The notes beneath the pieces are model-generated. The model was not told where the DNA came from. It worked only from the letters and a program-made list of their open reading frames with translations, and did not search any database. Of a stretch of 46,865 bases of DNA, positions 15,638 through 22,767 are shown piece after piece (the first letter of the stretch is position 1; each line of letters starts with the position of its first letter). The position numbers and the translations under genes were made by a program. This DNA is from an uncultured Clostridia bacterium (GTDB lineage Bacteria > Bacillota > Clostridia > Oscillospirales > Acutalibacteraceae). The stretch lies in NCBI GenBank assembly GCA_947624285.1, contig CANQJS010000012.1, positions 1 to 46,865 of the forward strand. The letters are read 5' to 3'.

Positions 15638-15674
15638 CAGTCCCCGGCCTTTTAAGTCGGGGACTGCTTTTTTT
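15638..15674 (+). terminator. Rho-independent terminator
   Basis: The stem CAGTCCCCGGC/GTCGGGGACTG (15638-15648 with 15656-15666; one mismatch) is followed by TTTTTTT at 15668-15674. It ends the peptidase/zinc-ribbon transcript. Confidence 0.85.
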
Positions 15675-15686
15675 CTTAGGTTATAA

Positions 15687-15713
15687 CAGGGAGCATACAC
15701 TCCCTGCTTTTTT
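15687..15713 (+). terminator. Second tandem terminator
   Basis: CAGGGAG (15687-15693) pairs perfectly with CTCCCTG (15700-15706) around a 6-nt loop, followed by a T-run. It sits 13 nt after the first terminator and may act as a back-up. Confidence 0.7.
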
Positions 15714-15811
15714 ATTGAAAAAATTTATCGAAGAAATACAAAGCTGATTTCGCGAGTGATCGCAAACCTATTTTAAAGGGGAAGCAGACCGACAGGCGGC
15801 GCGTGATCTCA

Positions 15812-16789
15812 TCAGAAATTTTCAAGCAGGGATGTATAAAACTCGCAGTAATCGCTGCGCTTTTCGGCGGTGAATGCCATCGCCTCGCGCGGGTGGCGGT
15901 TTAGCTGCCCCGTGAGCATATACTGAATATCGTAGCCCCAAACGACACCGCTCGCTTTAAGCGGCAGAATATAGTTTTCAATAAAGGACAGAATGGCGTA
16001 GAGATTGTATTTCGGGTTTTTAAGAAAGCCCAAAAGCAGCTCCATCGCGCAGTTCCCCGCGCCCCTGCCAAGCGCCGACGCCGTGGCGTCGAGATACGAC
16101 ACGCCGTAGGACATCGTCTCGATCGTGTTGGCAAAGGCGAGATTTTGGTTGTTGTGCGCGTGAAAACCAACGAGCTTTCCGTATTTTTCCGCCGCGGCAA
16201 GATATTTTTTCGCAAGATTTCCCGCGCTTTCGGGGTAAAGAGAGCCATAGGAATCAACAAGATATATAACATCAACATTGCTTTGCCCCAGCATTTCGAG
16301 AGCCGCGTCCACCTGCTCGCTGTTTGCTTGACTTATAGCCATTATGTTGCATGTTGTCTCATAGCCCAAGGAGTGAAAATGCTCTATCATTTCAATGGCG
16401 GCGGGTATCTGATGAATGTAGCACGCCACCCTCACCATATCTATTACAGATTCCGATTTAGGAATGAAATCCTCTCTGAAATCGCATCTGCCCACATCCG
16501 CCATAACGGAGATTTTCATATCGGAAACATTGTCGCCCACGATATTTCTTATATCCTCTTCCGCGCAGAATTTCCATTTGCCGAATTTTTTGGGGTCAAA
16601 CATCTTCTTTGACGCGCGGTAGCCGAATTCCATATAATCAACGCCGCTTTTTATATTTGCCTTATAAAGCTCGGTAACAAACTCATCGGTAAATTCAAAA
16701 TTGTTGCAGAGACCTCCGTCTCTTACGGTGGCGTCCACCACCTTGATATCCGAACGAACGGACATCAGATTTCCCTTTCTGGGAGCCAT
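15812..16789 (-). CDS. DRE-TIM metallolyase-like aldolase (HMGL-like)
   Basis: The protein is about 325 aa. DATVRDGG near the N-terminus is the DRE-type metal-binding motif, and HAHNNQNLAFAN plus ATASALGRGAGN match the conserved blocks of HMG-CoA lyase/4-hydroxy-2-oxovalerate aldolase/isopropylmalate synthase relatives. The catalytic TIM barrel lacks the long C-terminal domains of isopropylmalate synthases. It therefore probably cleaves or forms a 2-keto-acid carbon-carbon bond, but the substrate is not deducible. I choose the start at 16789 because AAGGAG lies 9 nt before it; an ATG at 16798 overlaps that site. It has its own strong promoter and two CTTTAAAG palindromes in the leader (16813-16839). 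A neighbouring acetaldehyde dehydrogenase, which would indicate a DmpG-type partner, is absent. Confidence 0.8.
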   Translation of the reverse strand: MAPRKGNLMSVRSDIKVVDATVRDGGLCNNFEFTDEFVTELYKANIKSGVDYMEFGYRASKKMFDPKKFGKWKFCAEEDIRNIVGDNVSDMKISVMADVGRCDFREDFIPKSESVIDMVRVACYIHQIPAAIEMIEHFHSLGYETTCNIMAISQANSEQVDAALEMLGQSNVDVIYLVDSYGSLYPESAGNLAKKYLAAAEKYGKLVGFHAHNNQNLAFANTIETMSYGVSYLDATASALGRGAGNCAMELLLGFLKNPKYNLYAILSFIENYILPLKASGVVWGYDIQYMLTGQLNRHPREAMAFTAEKRSDYCEFYTSLLENF

Positions 16790-16812
16790 TGTCAACATCT
16801 CCTTACTTTAGC

Positions 16813-16839
16813 ACTTTAAAGTCACATCGCTTTAAAGCG
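16813..16839. promoter_or_regulatory. Two phased CTTTAAAG palindromes, possible operator
   Basis: ACTTTAAAGT (16813-16822) and GCTTTAAAGC (16829-16838, extended to 12 bp by C/G at 16828/16839) have centres 16 bp apart in the untranslated leader of the aldolase-like gene, between its -10 and its ribosome binding site. They could be paired binding sites for a dimeric regulator. No known regulator is assigned. Confidence 0.35.
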
Positions 16840-16850
16840 GATTAGCGTAA

Positions 16851-16879
16851 ATTATAGCAAAGTTGATTTTATTTGTCAA
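16851..16879 (-). promoter_or_regulatory. Consensus promoter of the aldolase-like gene
   Basis: On the minus strand, TTGACA (16879-16874) and TATAAT (16856-16851) are separated by 17 bp, both perfect matches. Transcription would start near 16844, just before the CTTTAAAG palindromes. Confidence 0.8.
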
Positions 16880-16892
16880 GAGTAAATTATAT

Positions 16893-16930
16893 AAAAAATT
16901 GGGGCTGCCCCACTTGTGTGAGACAGCCCC
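16893..16930 (-). terminator. Terminator of the serC-serA operon
   Basis: GGGGCTG (16901-16907) and CAGCCCC (16924-16930) form a 7-bp GC stem. On the minus strand it is followed by an AATTTTTTAT tract (16900 to 16891). It lies 14 nt beyond the serA stop. Confidence 0.75.
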
Positions 16931-16943
16931 GTAAAAATTATTT

Positions 16944-18107
16944 TTATTTTATGAGCCTTACTCTTATAACGCCGTCTATTTTTTTAATATCCTCTATTGC
17001 CTTTTCGGAAAAATCGGAATCGGCGTCTATAATGCTGTAAGCCGTTTCGCCGCTGTTTTTATCCTCAAAATTGGCAATGTTTATGCCGTCTCTGCTGATA
17101 GTATCCGTTATCGTGGCTATCATATTCGGCTGATTCTTATGTATAACGGTGAGCCTTGCCTTGCCGGTGCGTTCAGACGAAACGGCGGGCATATTAACGG
17201 AATTTCTTATATTGCCGTTTTCGAGGAAATCTATAAGCTCAGCCGCGCCCATTGACGCGCAGTTTTCCTCGCTTTCCGGGGTGGAAGCACCTAAATGGGG
17301 AAGCGCTATCACGCCGTCAACGCCGATAAGCTCCGCAGACGGGAAATCTGTTACATAAGCCGCCATTCTGCCGTCCTCAAGCGCGTTGACTATATCTTCG
17401 CTGTTCGCAAGGTCGCCTCTCGCGAAATTGAGTATCCTTACGGTATTTTTCATCTTGTCGATATTTTCGCGGCAAATAAGCTCCTTTGTTTCGGGTGTGA
17501 GCGGAACATGAACTGTTACATAGTCGGCTATGGGGAAAAGCGAATCGAGGTCGTTATTCACCTTTACCTCTTTTTTCAGCGTCTGCGCCGCCGCCTCGGA
17601 AAGGAACGGGTCATATCCTACTACATCCATACCGAGATCCGCCGCGGCGTTTGCCACAAGTCTGCCGATAGCGCCCAAACCGATAACGGCAAGCGTTTTG
17701 CCCTTGATTTCGGGGCCCGCGAAAGCGGATTTGCCCTTTTCAACGCTCTTTGATACATTCTCATCGTTTTTAAGCGTTTTGCACCATTCTATCGCCTTTG
17801 TTATCTTACGGCTTGCGAGAAGAAGTCCGCATATCACAAGCTCTTTGACGGCATTGGCGTTTGCGCCGGGGGTGTTGAAAACAACTATGCCCTTTTCCGT
17901 GCAGCTCGCTACGGGAATATTATTTACTCCTGCGCCCGCGCGGGCAATGGCAAGCAGCGACTCCGGCATTTCCATATCGTGCATCGAAGCGGAGCGCACC
18001 ATTATCGCGTCGGGATTTTCAATATTGTCGCCGTAAGCGTATTTTGCCCCGTCGAATTTTGAAAGTCCCGCTTGAGATATTTTATTCAGAGTTTTTATAT
18101 TAAACAT
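16944..18107 (-). CDS. serA: D-3-phosphoglycerate dehydrogenase
   Basis: The 387-aa product oxidises 3-phosphoglycerate to 3-phosphohydroxypyruvate with NAD, the first committed step of serine synthesis. The N-terminal substrate domain contains MVRSASMH and AGAGVNNI. The NAD-binding fold has VIGLGAIGR, and HVPLTPETKELI and LNFARGDL carry conserved family residues. The last ~75 residues form a single ACT domain (LTVIHKNQPNMIATI), which usually gives serine feedback control. The length matches the short, ACT-containing type common in Clostridia. Start and serC stop share one base (TAATG), so translation is coupled. It is the second gene of the serC-serA operon. Confidence 0.93.
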   Translation of the reverse strand: MFNIKTLNKISQAGLSKFDGAKYAYGDNIENPDAIMVRSASMHDMEMPESLLAIARAGAGVNNIPVASCTEKGIVVFNTPGANANAVKELVICGLLLASRKITKAIEWCKTLKNDENVSKSVEKGKSAFAGPEIKGKTLAVIGLGAIGRLVANAAADLGMDVVGYDPFLSEAAAQTLKKEVKVNNDLDSLFPIADYVTVHVPLTPETKELICRENIDKMKNTVRILNFARGDLANSEDIVNALEDGRMAAYVTDFPSAELIGVDGVIALPHLGASTPESEENCASMGAAELIDFLENGNIRNSVNMPAVSSERTGKARLTVIHKNQPNMIATITDTISRDGINIANFEDKNSGETAYSIIDADSDFSEKAIEDIKKIDGVIRVRLIK

Positions 18108-19192
18108 TATTTATTGTCCTCCTCAAATTTTCTCATAAACTCAACGAGCTTTTCAACGCCCTCAATCGGCATCGCGTTGTAAATGGAGGCTCTCATTCCT
18201 CCAACGGTCCTGTGCCCCTTGAGATTTACGAAGCCCGCCGCCGTGGCTTCCTTTATGAATTTGGCGTTGAGCTCCTCACTGTCCGTAACGAAAGGAACAT
18301 TCATAAGCGAACGGTCCTCGGGAACGACTGTGCCCTTGAACATTTCGCTGCCGTCAAGAAAATCATAGAGTATCTTCGCCTTCTTTTCGTTGTGCGCCTT
18401 GAGCCCCTCAAGACCGCCGAAGGTCTCCTTTATCCATTCAAGCACCAGCTTGCAGATATAGATGGTCCAGCAGGGGGGCGTGTTGTAAAGCGAATCGGCG
18501 TCCGCCTGCACCTTGTAATTCATCATAACGGGGCATATATCCCTCGCGTTGCCGAGCAGGTCTTCACGGATTATCGCCACAACAAGACCGGCGGGAGCAA
18601 CATTTTTCTGAGCGCCGAAATAAACCATACCGAATTTTGAGATATCAAGCGGCTCGGAAAGAGCGCACGAGGAAACATCAGCGATAAGCACTTTATCTCC
18701 AACGGGCGGAAGCTCTTTATACACCGTGCCGTAGATGGTATTGTTAAGGCAGATATATACATAGTCCGCGTCGTCTCTGAAATCCTCGGGTTTCGTTTTG
18801 GGAATGTAGCTGAATGTCTTATCGGCAGACGAAGCGACCGCCTTTGCGTCGCCGTATTTCTGCGCCTCCTGAAACGCCTTTTTTGCCCATTGACCGGTGA
18901 TGATATAATCCGCCTTGCCCGAGCCGTTCATAAAGTTGAGCGGGATAGCCGAAAACTGCGCGGACGCGCCGCCCTGTAAAAACAGCACCTTATAGTTATC
19001 GGGAATTTTGTAAAGCTCCCTCATAAGAGCTTCCGCCTCTTTGATAATATCGTCAAAGACTTTGGAACGGTGGCTCATCTCCATTACGGACTGACCCGAG
19101 CCCTTGTAGTCGAGAATTTCCTTTCCTGCCTTTTCAAGGACCGAAACGGGGAGCGTCGACGGTCCTGCGCTGAAATTATAAACGCGTGCCAT
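18107..19192 (-). CDS. serC: Phosphoserine aminotransferase
   Basis: The 361-aa PLP enzyme converts phosphohydroxypyruvate and glutamate to phosphoserine. The N-terminal YNFSAGPSTLP is diagnostic. GGASAQFSAIPLN in the middle and FGAQKNVAPAG hold the PLP-binding site, the Lys forming the Schiff base. GGMRASIYNAMP near the C-terminus is the standard end block. A ribosome binding site (AGAGGAC) lies upstream of ATG 19192. First gene of serC-serA with a consensus promoter at 19250-19277. No phosphoserine phosphatase is in the window. Confidence 0.95.
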   Translation of the reverse strand: MARVYNFSAGPSTLPVSVLEKAGKEILDYKGSGQSVMEMSHRSKVFDDIIKEAEALMRELYKIPDNYKVLFLQGGASAQFSAIPLNFMNGSGKADYIITGQWAKKAFQEAQKYGDAKAVASSADKTFSYIPKTKPEDFRDDADYVYICLNNTIYGTVYKELPPVGDKVLIADVSSCALSEPLDISKFGMVYFGAQKNVAPAGLVVAIIREDLLGNARDICPVMMNYKVQADADSLYNTPPCWTIYICKLVLEWIKETFGGLEGLKAHNEKKAKILYDFLDGSEMFKGTVVPEDRSLMNVPFVTDSEELNAKFIKEATAAGFVNLKGHRTVGGMRASIYNAMPIEGVEKLVEFMRKFEEDNK

Positions 19193-19249
19193 AAAAATGT
19201 CCTCTCTTTCATATGTTTTACTAAATGCTTATTAAAAGCGTATGGAATT

Positions 19250-19277
19250 ATTATAAAGATGTTGCTCTTTTTGTCAA
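19250..19277 (-). promoter_or_regulatory. Promoter of serC-serA
   Basis: On the minus strand TTGACA (19277-19272) and TATAAT (19255-19250) are separated by 16 bp. The leader is about 50 nt and shows no T-box or riboswitch-sized structure. Confidence 0.75.
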
Positions 19278-19354
19278 TACCCATATATAATCTTTGTGAA
19301 ATTCAACGAAAGATTGATAATTTTTTCACAATATTATTCAAAATCGTGTTGAAA

Positions 19355-19390
19355 AGAAAAAAGGCAGACGGTTTTGCGAAACCGTCTGCC
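19355..19390 (-). terminator. Strong terminator after the hypothetical gene
   Basis: A perfect 12-bp stem, GGCAGACGGTTT (19363-19374) with AAACCGTCTGCC (19379-19390), has a 4-nt loop. On the minus strand it continues into TTTTTTCTTTTC. It ends the 19402-20247 gene before the serC promoter region. Confidence 0.9.
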
Positions 19391-19401
19391 GGTAGATCTT
19401 A

Positions 19402-20247
19402 TCAATATTGCCCGCCCGCCTGATTAAGAGCGTTTTGAAGCATACCCGTCTTTTTCTTTTTCGGTTTGTAGGGCGGCGGATTTTTCAGCTTTTTGGTGTA
19501 TTTATTATTTTTGGCGGTGATTTTGTTTATCTCGTGAATGGGACCCGCCATATATTCGGACATATATTTATCCGCGATCTCCATCAGCTTGGGATCGTTT
19601 TTCATCTCGCCCAGAATTGATACGCCGATTATATCCTGCACCTCGTTTGTGCCGTCCTCATAAATATCGCAGAGCACTTTAAAAAGCTTTTTCTGCTCCG
19701 CCTGCGAGCCGTTTTTGATCACCTCAAGCACACGCGGAGTGCCGATTTCTTTGAAAAAGGTCTCCGGCAAAAACTCACCGTACTCAATTATATTGCGCTT
19801 GATATCATCCTTGAGATCGGGGAAGAGAACGCCGAAACGGTTTGCAAGGGAATCGGCGTCGTAACTGATAGCGCCGCTTTTCGCCTGCCCTCTTGAAACC
19901 GCCTTTGGCATCTTCACTTTTTCAAGATTTGGCTTTTTCCTCGCCGCGAAGAGAGATTTTACCTCGTCGCCTATCTCGTTTGCGGTGTAGCGGCAGTCCC
20001 TCTCATCGTAATTTTCGGGCTCAAAAAGGGATTTCGATATCGTTTTGTACTGTTCCTCATCGCCCGTGTCCTCATAAGCGCACTCAAAAGAAAGAATGTG
20101 CGCCTTAGGATCGTAGACAAGGCGGTAAAGCCCTTTTTCGCCCTTAAAGGCAGGCTCCTCTCTGCCCTTGATCCTCGAAAAGCCAAGCTCCTTATTAACG
20201 GGGTCAAGATATTTTTCTATCAGCTTATATGCCTCGTTTATCTCCAT
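19402..20247 (-). CDS. Conserved-looking hypothetical protein
   Basis: The 281-aa protein is soluble, with no signal peptide or membrane segment. The N-terminal ~85 residues look like an alpha/beta domain (helix, then FKGEKGLYRLVYD and ILSFECAYED strands). The middle is Lys-rich, the next ~120 residues are mainly helical (DIKRNIIEYGEFLPETFFKE, QKKLFKVLCDIYEDGTNEV), and the C-terminus is a Lys/Pro-rich tail. I do not recognise the family. GGAGAT precedes ATG 20247. It has its own promoter (20313-20341) and terminator, divergent from ddl. The open frame, flanking signals and codon use support a real gene. Confidence 0.75.
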   Translation of the reverse strand: MEINEAYKLIEKYLDPVNKELGFSRIKGREEPAFKGEKGLYRLVYDPKAHILSFECAYEDTGDEEQYKTISKSLFEPENYDERDCRYTANEIGDEVKSLFAARKKPNLEKVKMPKAVSRGQAKSGAISYDADSLANRFGVLFPDLKDDIKRNIIEYGEFLPETFFKEIGTPRVLEVIKNGSQAEQKKLFKVLCDIYEDGTNEVQDIIGVSILGEMKNDPKLMEIADKYMSEYMAGPIHEINKITAKNNKYTKKLKNPPPYKPKKKKTGMLQNALNQAGGQY

Positions 20248-20312
20248 AAAGCTATCTCCTAAATAATTTAAATCAACGAAAATTTTTCGTTTGCCGCTGT
20301 TGTGCTTTTATT

Positions 20313-20341
20313 ATTATACCAACACTTATGGGATTTGTCAC
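20313..20341 (-). promoter_or_regulatory. Promoter of the hypothetical gene
   Basis: On the minus strand GTGACA (20341-20336) and TATAAT (20318-20313) are spaced 17 bp apart. It is divergent from the ddl promoter about 30 bp away. Confidence 0.7.
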
Positions 20342-20373
20342 GATTTATTTTTTGAAATATGGATTTATTTGTA

Positions 20374-20402
20374 TTGAATTAGAGAATTTTATATGATACA
20401 AT
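20374..20402 (+). promoter_or_regulatory. Promoter of the ddl-murI operon
   Basis: TTGAAT (20374-20379) and TACAAT (20397-20402) are spaced 17 bp apart. Transcription from about 20409 leaves a short leader before the ATG at 20434. Confidence 0.7.
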
Positions 20403-20433
20403 ATTATGAATATTTATGAGGGGAACCCATATT

Positions 20434-21501
20434 ATGCAGAAAAAAAGAATTGCCGTTCTTTTCGGCGGAGCCTCATCCGAGCACGATGTTAGCACCGTTT
20501 CCGCCTTGGGAATACTATCAAATATAGATAAAAGCAAATATGAGCCCGTTCTGCTCGGCATCACAAAGCAGGGCGAATGGTTTCTCTATGACGGCGACGC
20601 CGCTCTTTTGCCCGGGGACAGATGGCTTGAATCAAAAGCTCTCAGAAAAGCGTTTATTTCCCCCGATCCCGCCGTTCACGGAATATTGACGGAAGACGGA
20701 GAACAGATATACATTGACGCGGTTTTCCCCATCCTTCATGGTAAAAACGGCGAGGACGGCACGGTGCAGGGGCTGCTTCAGCTTGCGCGGATACCGTTTG
20801 TGGGCTGCGATTCCACCTCCTCCGGCGTATGTATGGATAAGGCGATAACGAACGCCGTTATGGATGCTGTTGGGATAAAGCAGGCAAAATGGCTCTCCTT
20901 CAGCGCATATGAATACAAAAAAGAGCCGGAAAAGTATATTAAAAAAGCCTTTTCTTATTTGGGCTCGCCCATATTTGTAAAGCCTGCCAATGCGGGATCG
21001 TCGGTTGGCGTTTCAAAGGCTTCAACGCCCGAAGAGCTGAGAAAGGGCATCGAAGCCGCTCTCAAAGAGGATAAAAAAGCCGTTTTGGAAGAGTTTATCG
21101 ACGGCTTTGAGGTGGAATGCGCCGTTCTCGGCAATGACGAGCCAATAGCGGGAGAAGTGGGCGAGATCAGAGCCGCCGCGGATTTTTATGACTACGACGC
21201 GAAATACAACAATCCGAACTCGCAGACGGTTATTCCCGCGGGCATATCCGAGGAAAAGCGAAACGAGGTAAGAGCCACCGCGCTCAAGGCTTACAAAACT
21301 ATAGGCTGCGAAGGGCTTTCAAGAGTTGATTTTTTTGTAAGGCGCTCCAACGGCGAGGTGCTTTTAAACGAGATAAACACGATACCGGGGCAAACTCCGA
21401 TAAGTATGTATCCCAAGCTGTTTGAGGCGGTGGGGATCTCCTACGCCAGACTTATCGACAGGCTTATCGAGCTTGCTTTTGAAAGAGGGGGTAATTTCTG
21501 A
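20434..21501 (+). CDS. ddl: D-alanine-D-alanine ligase
   Basis: The product is about 355 aa and joins two D-alanines using ATP for peptidoglycan precursors. Diagnostic segments are LFGGASSEHDVS at the N-terminus, PILHGKNGEDGTVQG, FVKPANAGSSVGVSK (ATP-binding loop), EEFIDGFEVEC and the C-terminal LLNEINTIPG with metal-binding Glu/Asn. The EHDVS serine region looks normal, suggesting a D-Ala rather than a D-Ser or D-Lac ligase, but the specificity residue was not traced. Start 20434 is preferred to 20416, because GAGGGGAA lies between them. The stop overlaps the murI start (TGATG), so the two are coupled. Confidence 0.93.
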   Translation: MQKKRIAVLFGGASSEHDVSTVSALGILSNIDKSKYEPVLLGITKQGEWFLYDGDAALLPGDRWLESKALRKAFISPDPAVHGILTEDGEQIYIDAVFPILHGKNGEDGTVQGLLQLARIPFVGCDSTSSGVCMDKAITNAVMDAVGIKQAKWLSFSAYEYKKEPEKYIKKAFSYLGSPIFVKPANAGSSVGVSKASTPEELRKGIEAALKEDKKAVLEEFIDGFEVECAVLGNDEPIAGEVGEIRAAADFYDYDAKYNNPNSQTVIPAGISEEKRNEVRATALKAYKTIGCEGLSRVDFFVRRSNGEVLLNEINTIPGQTPISMYPKLFEAVGISYARLIDRLIELAFERGGNF

Positions 21502-22325
21502 TGGATACGCGCCCAATAGGTATATTCGATTCGGGTCTCGGCGGCCTCAGCGCAGTAAAGGCCGTTTTCCAAAATCTTCCCAACGAGGATATAATATATT
21601 TCGGCGATACGCAGAGAGTGCCCTACGGCTCAAGAAGCGAAAAAACGATAGAAGCCTTCGCGAGAGAGGATATAGCGTTTCTTGAACAGTTCGGCTGCAA
21701 GCTGATAATGGCCGCCTGCGGCACGGTTTCCTCCGTTGCGGTAAACGCCACCTCAAAAATAAAAGAGCCGTTCGTCGGCGTTGTTAAGCCCTCATGCGTT
21801 GCGGCGGTCAAAGCCACAAAGAACGGCAGAATAGGCGTTATGGCGACCTCTGCCTCGATAAACAGCGGGGCGTACGACAGGGAAATACACCGCATCGACC
21901 CGCAGGCAAGGATATTCGGCGTTTCCTGCCCCGTTCTCGTTACGCTTGTTGAAAATAACTGGATAGATGAAGATAATTACATTTCAAAGGAGATAATCCG
22001 CCGATATATAAAGCCCTTGCTTGACGCTGATGTTGACACCGTTATTTTGGGCTGCACCCATTTCCCCCACCTTGCGCCAATAATTCAAAGCGTTACGGGC
22101 GAGGGAGTTACGCTTATCGACAGCGGCTTTGAAGCCGTTATGCAGGCAAAAAAGCTGCTTTTTGAGAACGGTCTTGAAAACGACAAAAGCCATATCGGAA
22201 CGGCGAAATATTTTGTCTCCGATAAAACACAGAATTTTTCCGTGATAGCAAAAACGCTGCTGGGGACAGATATATCGGATAATGTCACCTTCAGCGAAAC
22301 GGCGCGGCAGGCAATTTATGGATAG
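21501..22325 (+). CDS. murI: Glutamate racemase, variant first-cysteine motif
   Basis: The 274-aa protein makes D-glutamate for peptidoglycan. The N-terminal GIFDSGLGGLS carries the catalytic Asp, YFGDTQRVPYG the substrate site, and ILGCTHFPHL the second catalytic Cys and His. The first Cys motif, usually CNTAS/CNTAT, here reads AACGTVSSV, keeping the Cys but replacing the usual Asn by Gly. Overall length and all other blocks are normal. Context directly after ddl supports a cell-wall role. The variant could alter kinetics or substrate, but the two-Cys mechanism appears intact. The last 8 nt overlap the next gene. Confidence 0.88.
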   Translation: MDTRPIGIFDSGLGGLSAVKAVFQNLPNEDIIYFGDTQRVPYGSRSEKTIEAFAREDIAFLEQFGCKLIMAACGTVSSVAVNATSKIKEPFVGVVKPSCVAAVKATKNGRIGVMATSASINSGAYDREIHRIDPQARIFGVSCPVLVTLVENNWIDEDNYISKEIIRRYIKPLLDADVDTVILGCTHFPHLAPIIQSVTGEGVTLIDSGFEAVMQAKKLLFENGLENDKSHIGTAKYFVSDKTQNFSVIAKTLLGTDISDNVTFSETARQAIYG

Positions 22326-22767
22326 AATACTTTTGGATATAACGGGCGTTCAGCGTATAGACGGGCAAAGCGACAAAATACAGCTCACCACAATGGGAAC
22401 TCTCAGAGATGACGGAACTGCCTATATCGTAAAATATACCGAGGAGCAAGCCCCGCCGGTTAGCCCCGTCAAGGTGACCGTGAGAATACAAAAAGACAAA
22501 AGCGCGGCGGGAATAACGCGCTCCGGCGCAATAGATACCTGCCTGCTCATTGAGCGTTCCAAGAGAAATCTCTGCCATTACAATACCGAATTCGGCGATA
22601 TACTTATGGGGATCTACGGCAAGGATATAGAAATAGAGCATAACGGCGAGAGCGGAAGCTTTTTCTTCAGCTATGATATAGATGTGAACGGCTCGCTCGC
22701 GTCAAAAAACAGCATTGATATAGAATTTAAAATCAACCGAAATTCCGAAAACACAGGAGAAAATTAA
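22318..22767 (+). CDS. DUF1934 (YwiB-like) small beta-barrel protein
   Basis: The product is about 149 aa. The chosen ATG 22318 overlaps murI by 8 nt; longer upstream starts lie inside murI. The protein is beta-rich (strands around DRILLDITGVQRIDGQ, YIVKYTEEQ, KVTVRIQ, HYNTEFGDILMGIYG, FFFSYDIDVNG), the calycin-like layout of DUF1934/YwiB. The family typically lies just before argS in Firmicutes, as here (argS begins immediately after the stop). The molecular function of the family is not settled. I see no catalytic motif. Confidence 0.8.
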   Translation: MDRILLDITGVQRIDGQSDKIQLTTMGTLRDDGTAYIVKYTEEQAPPVSPVKVTVRIQKDKSAAGITRSGAIDTCLLIERSKRNLCHYNTEFGDILMGIYGKDIEIEHNGESGSFFFSYDIDVNGSLASKNSIDIEFKINRNSENTGEN

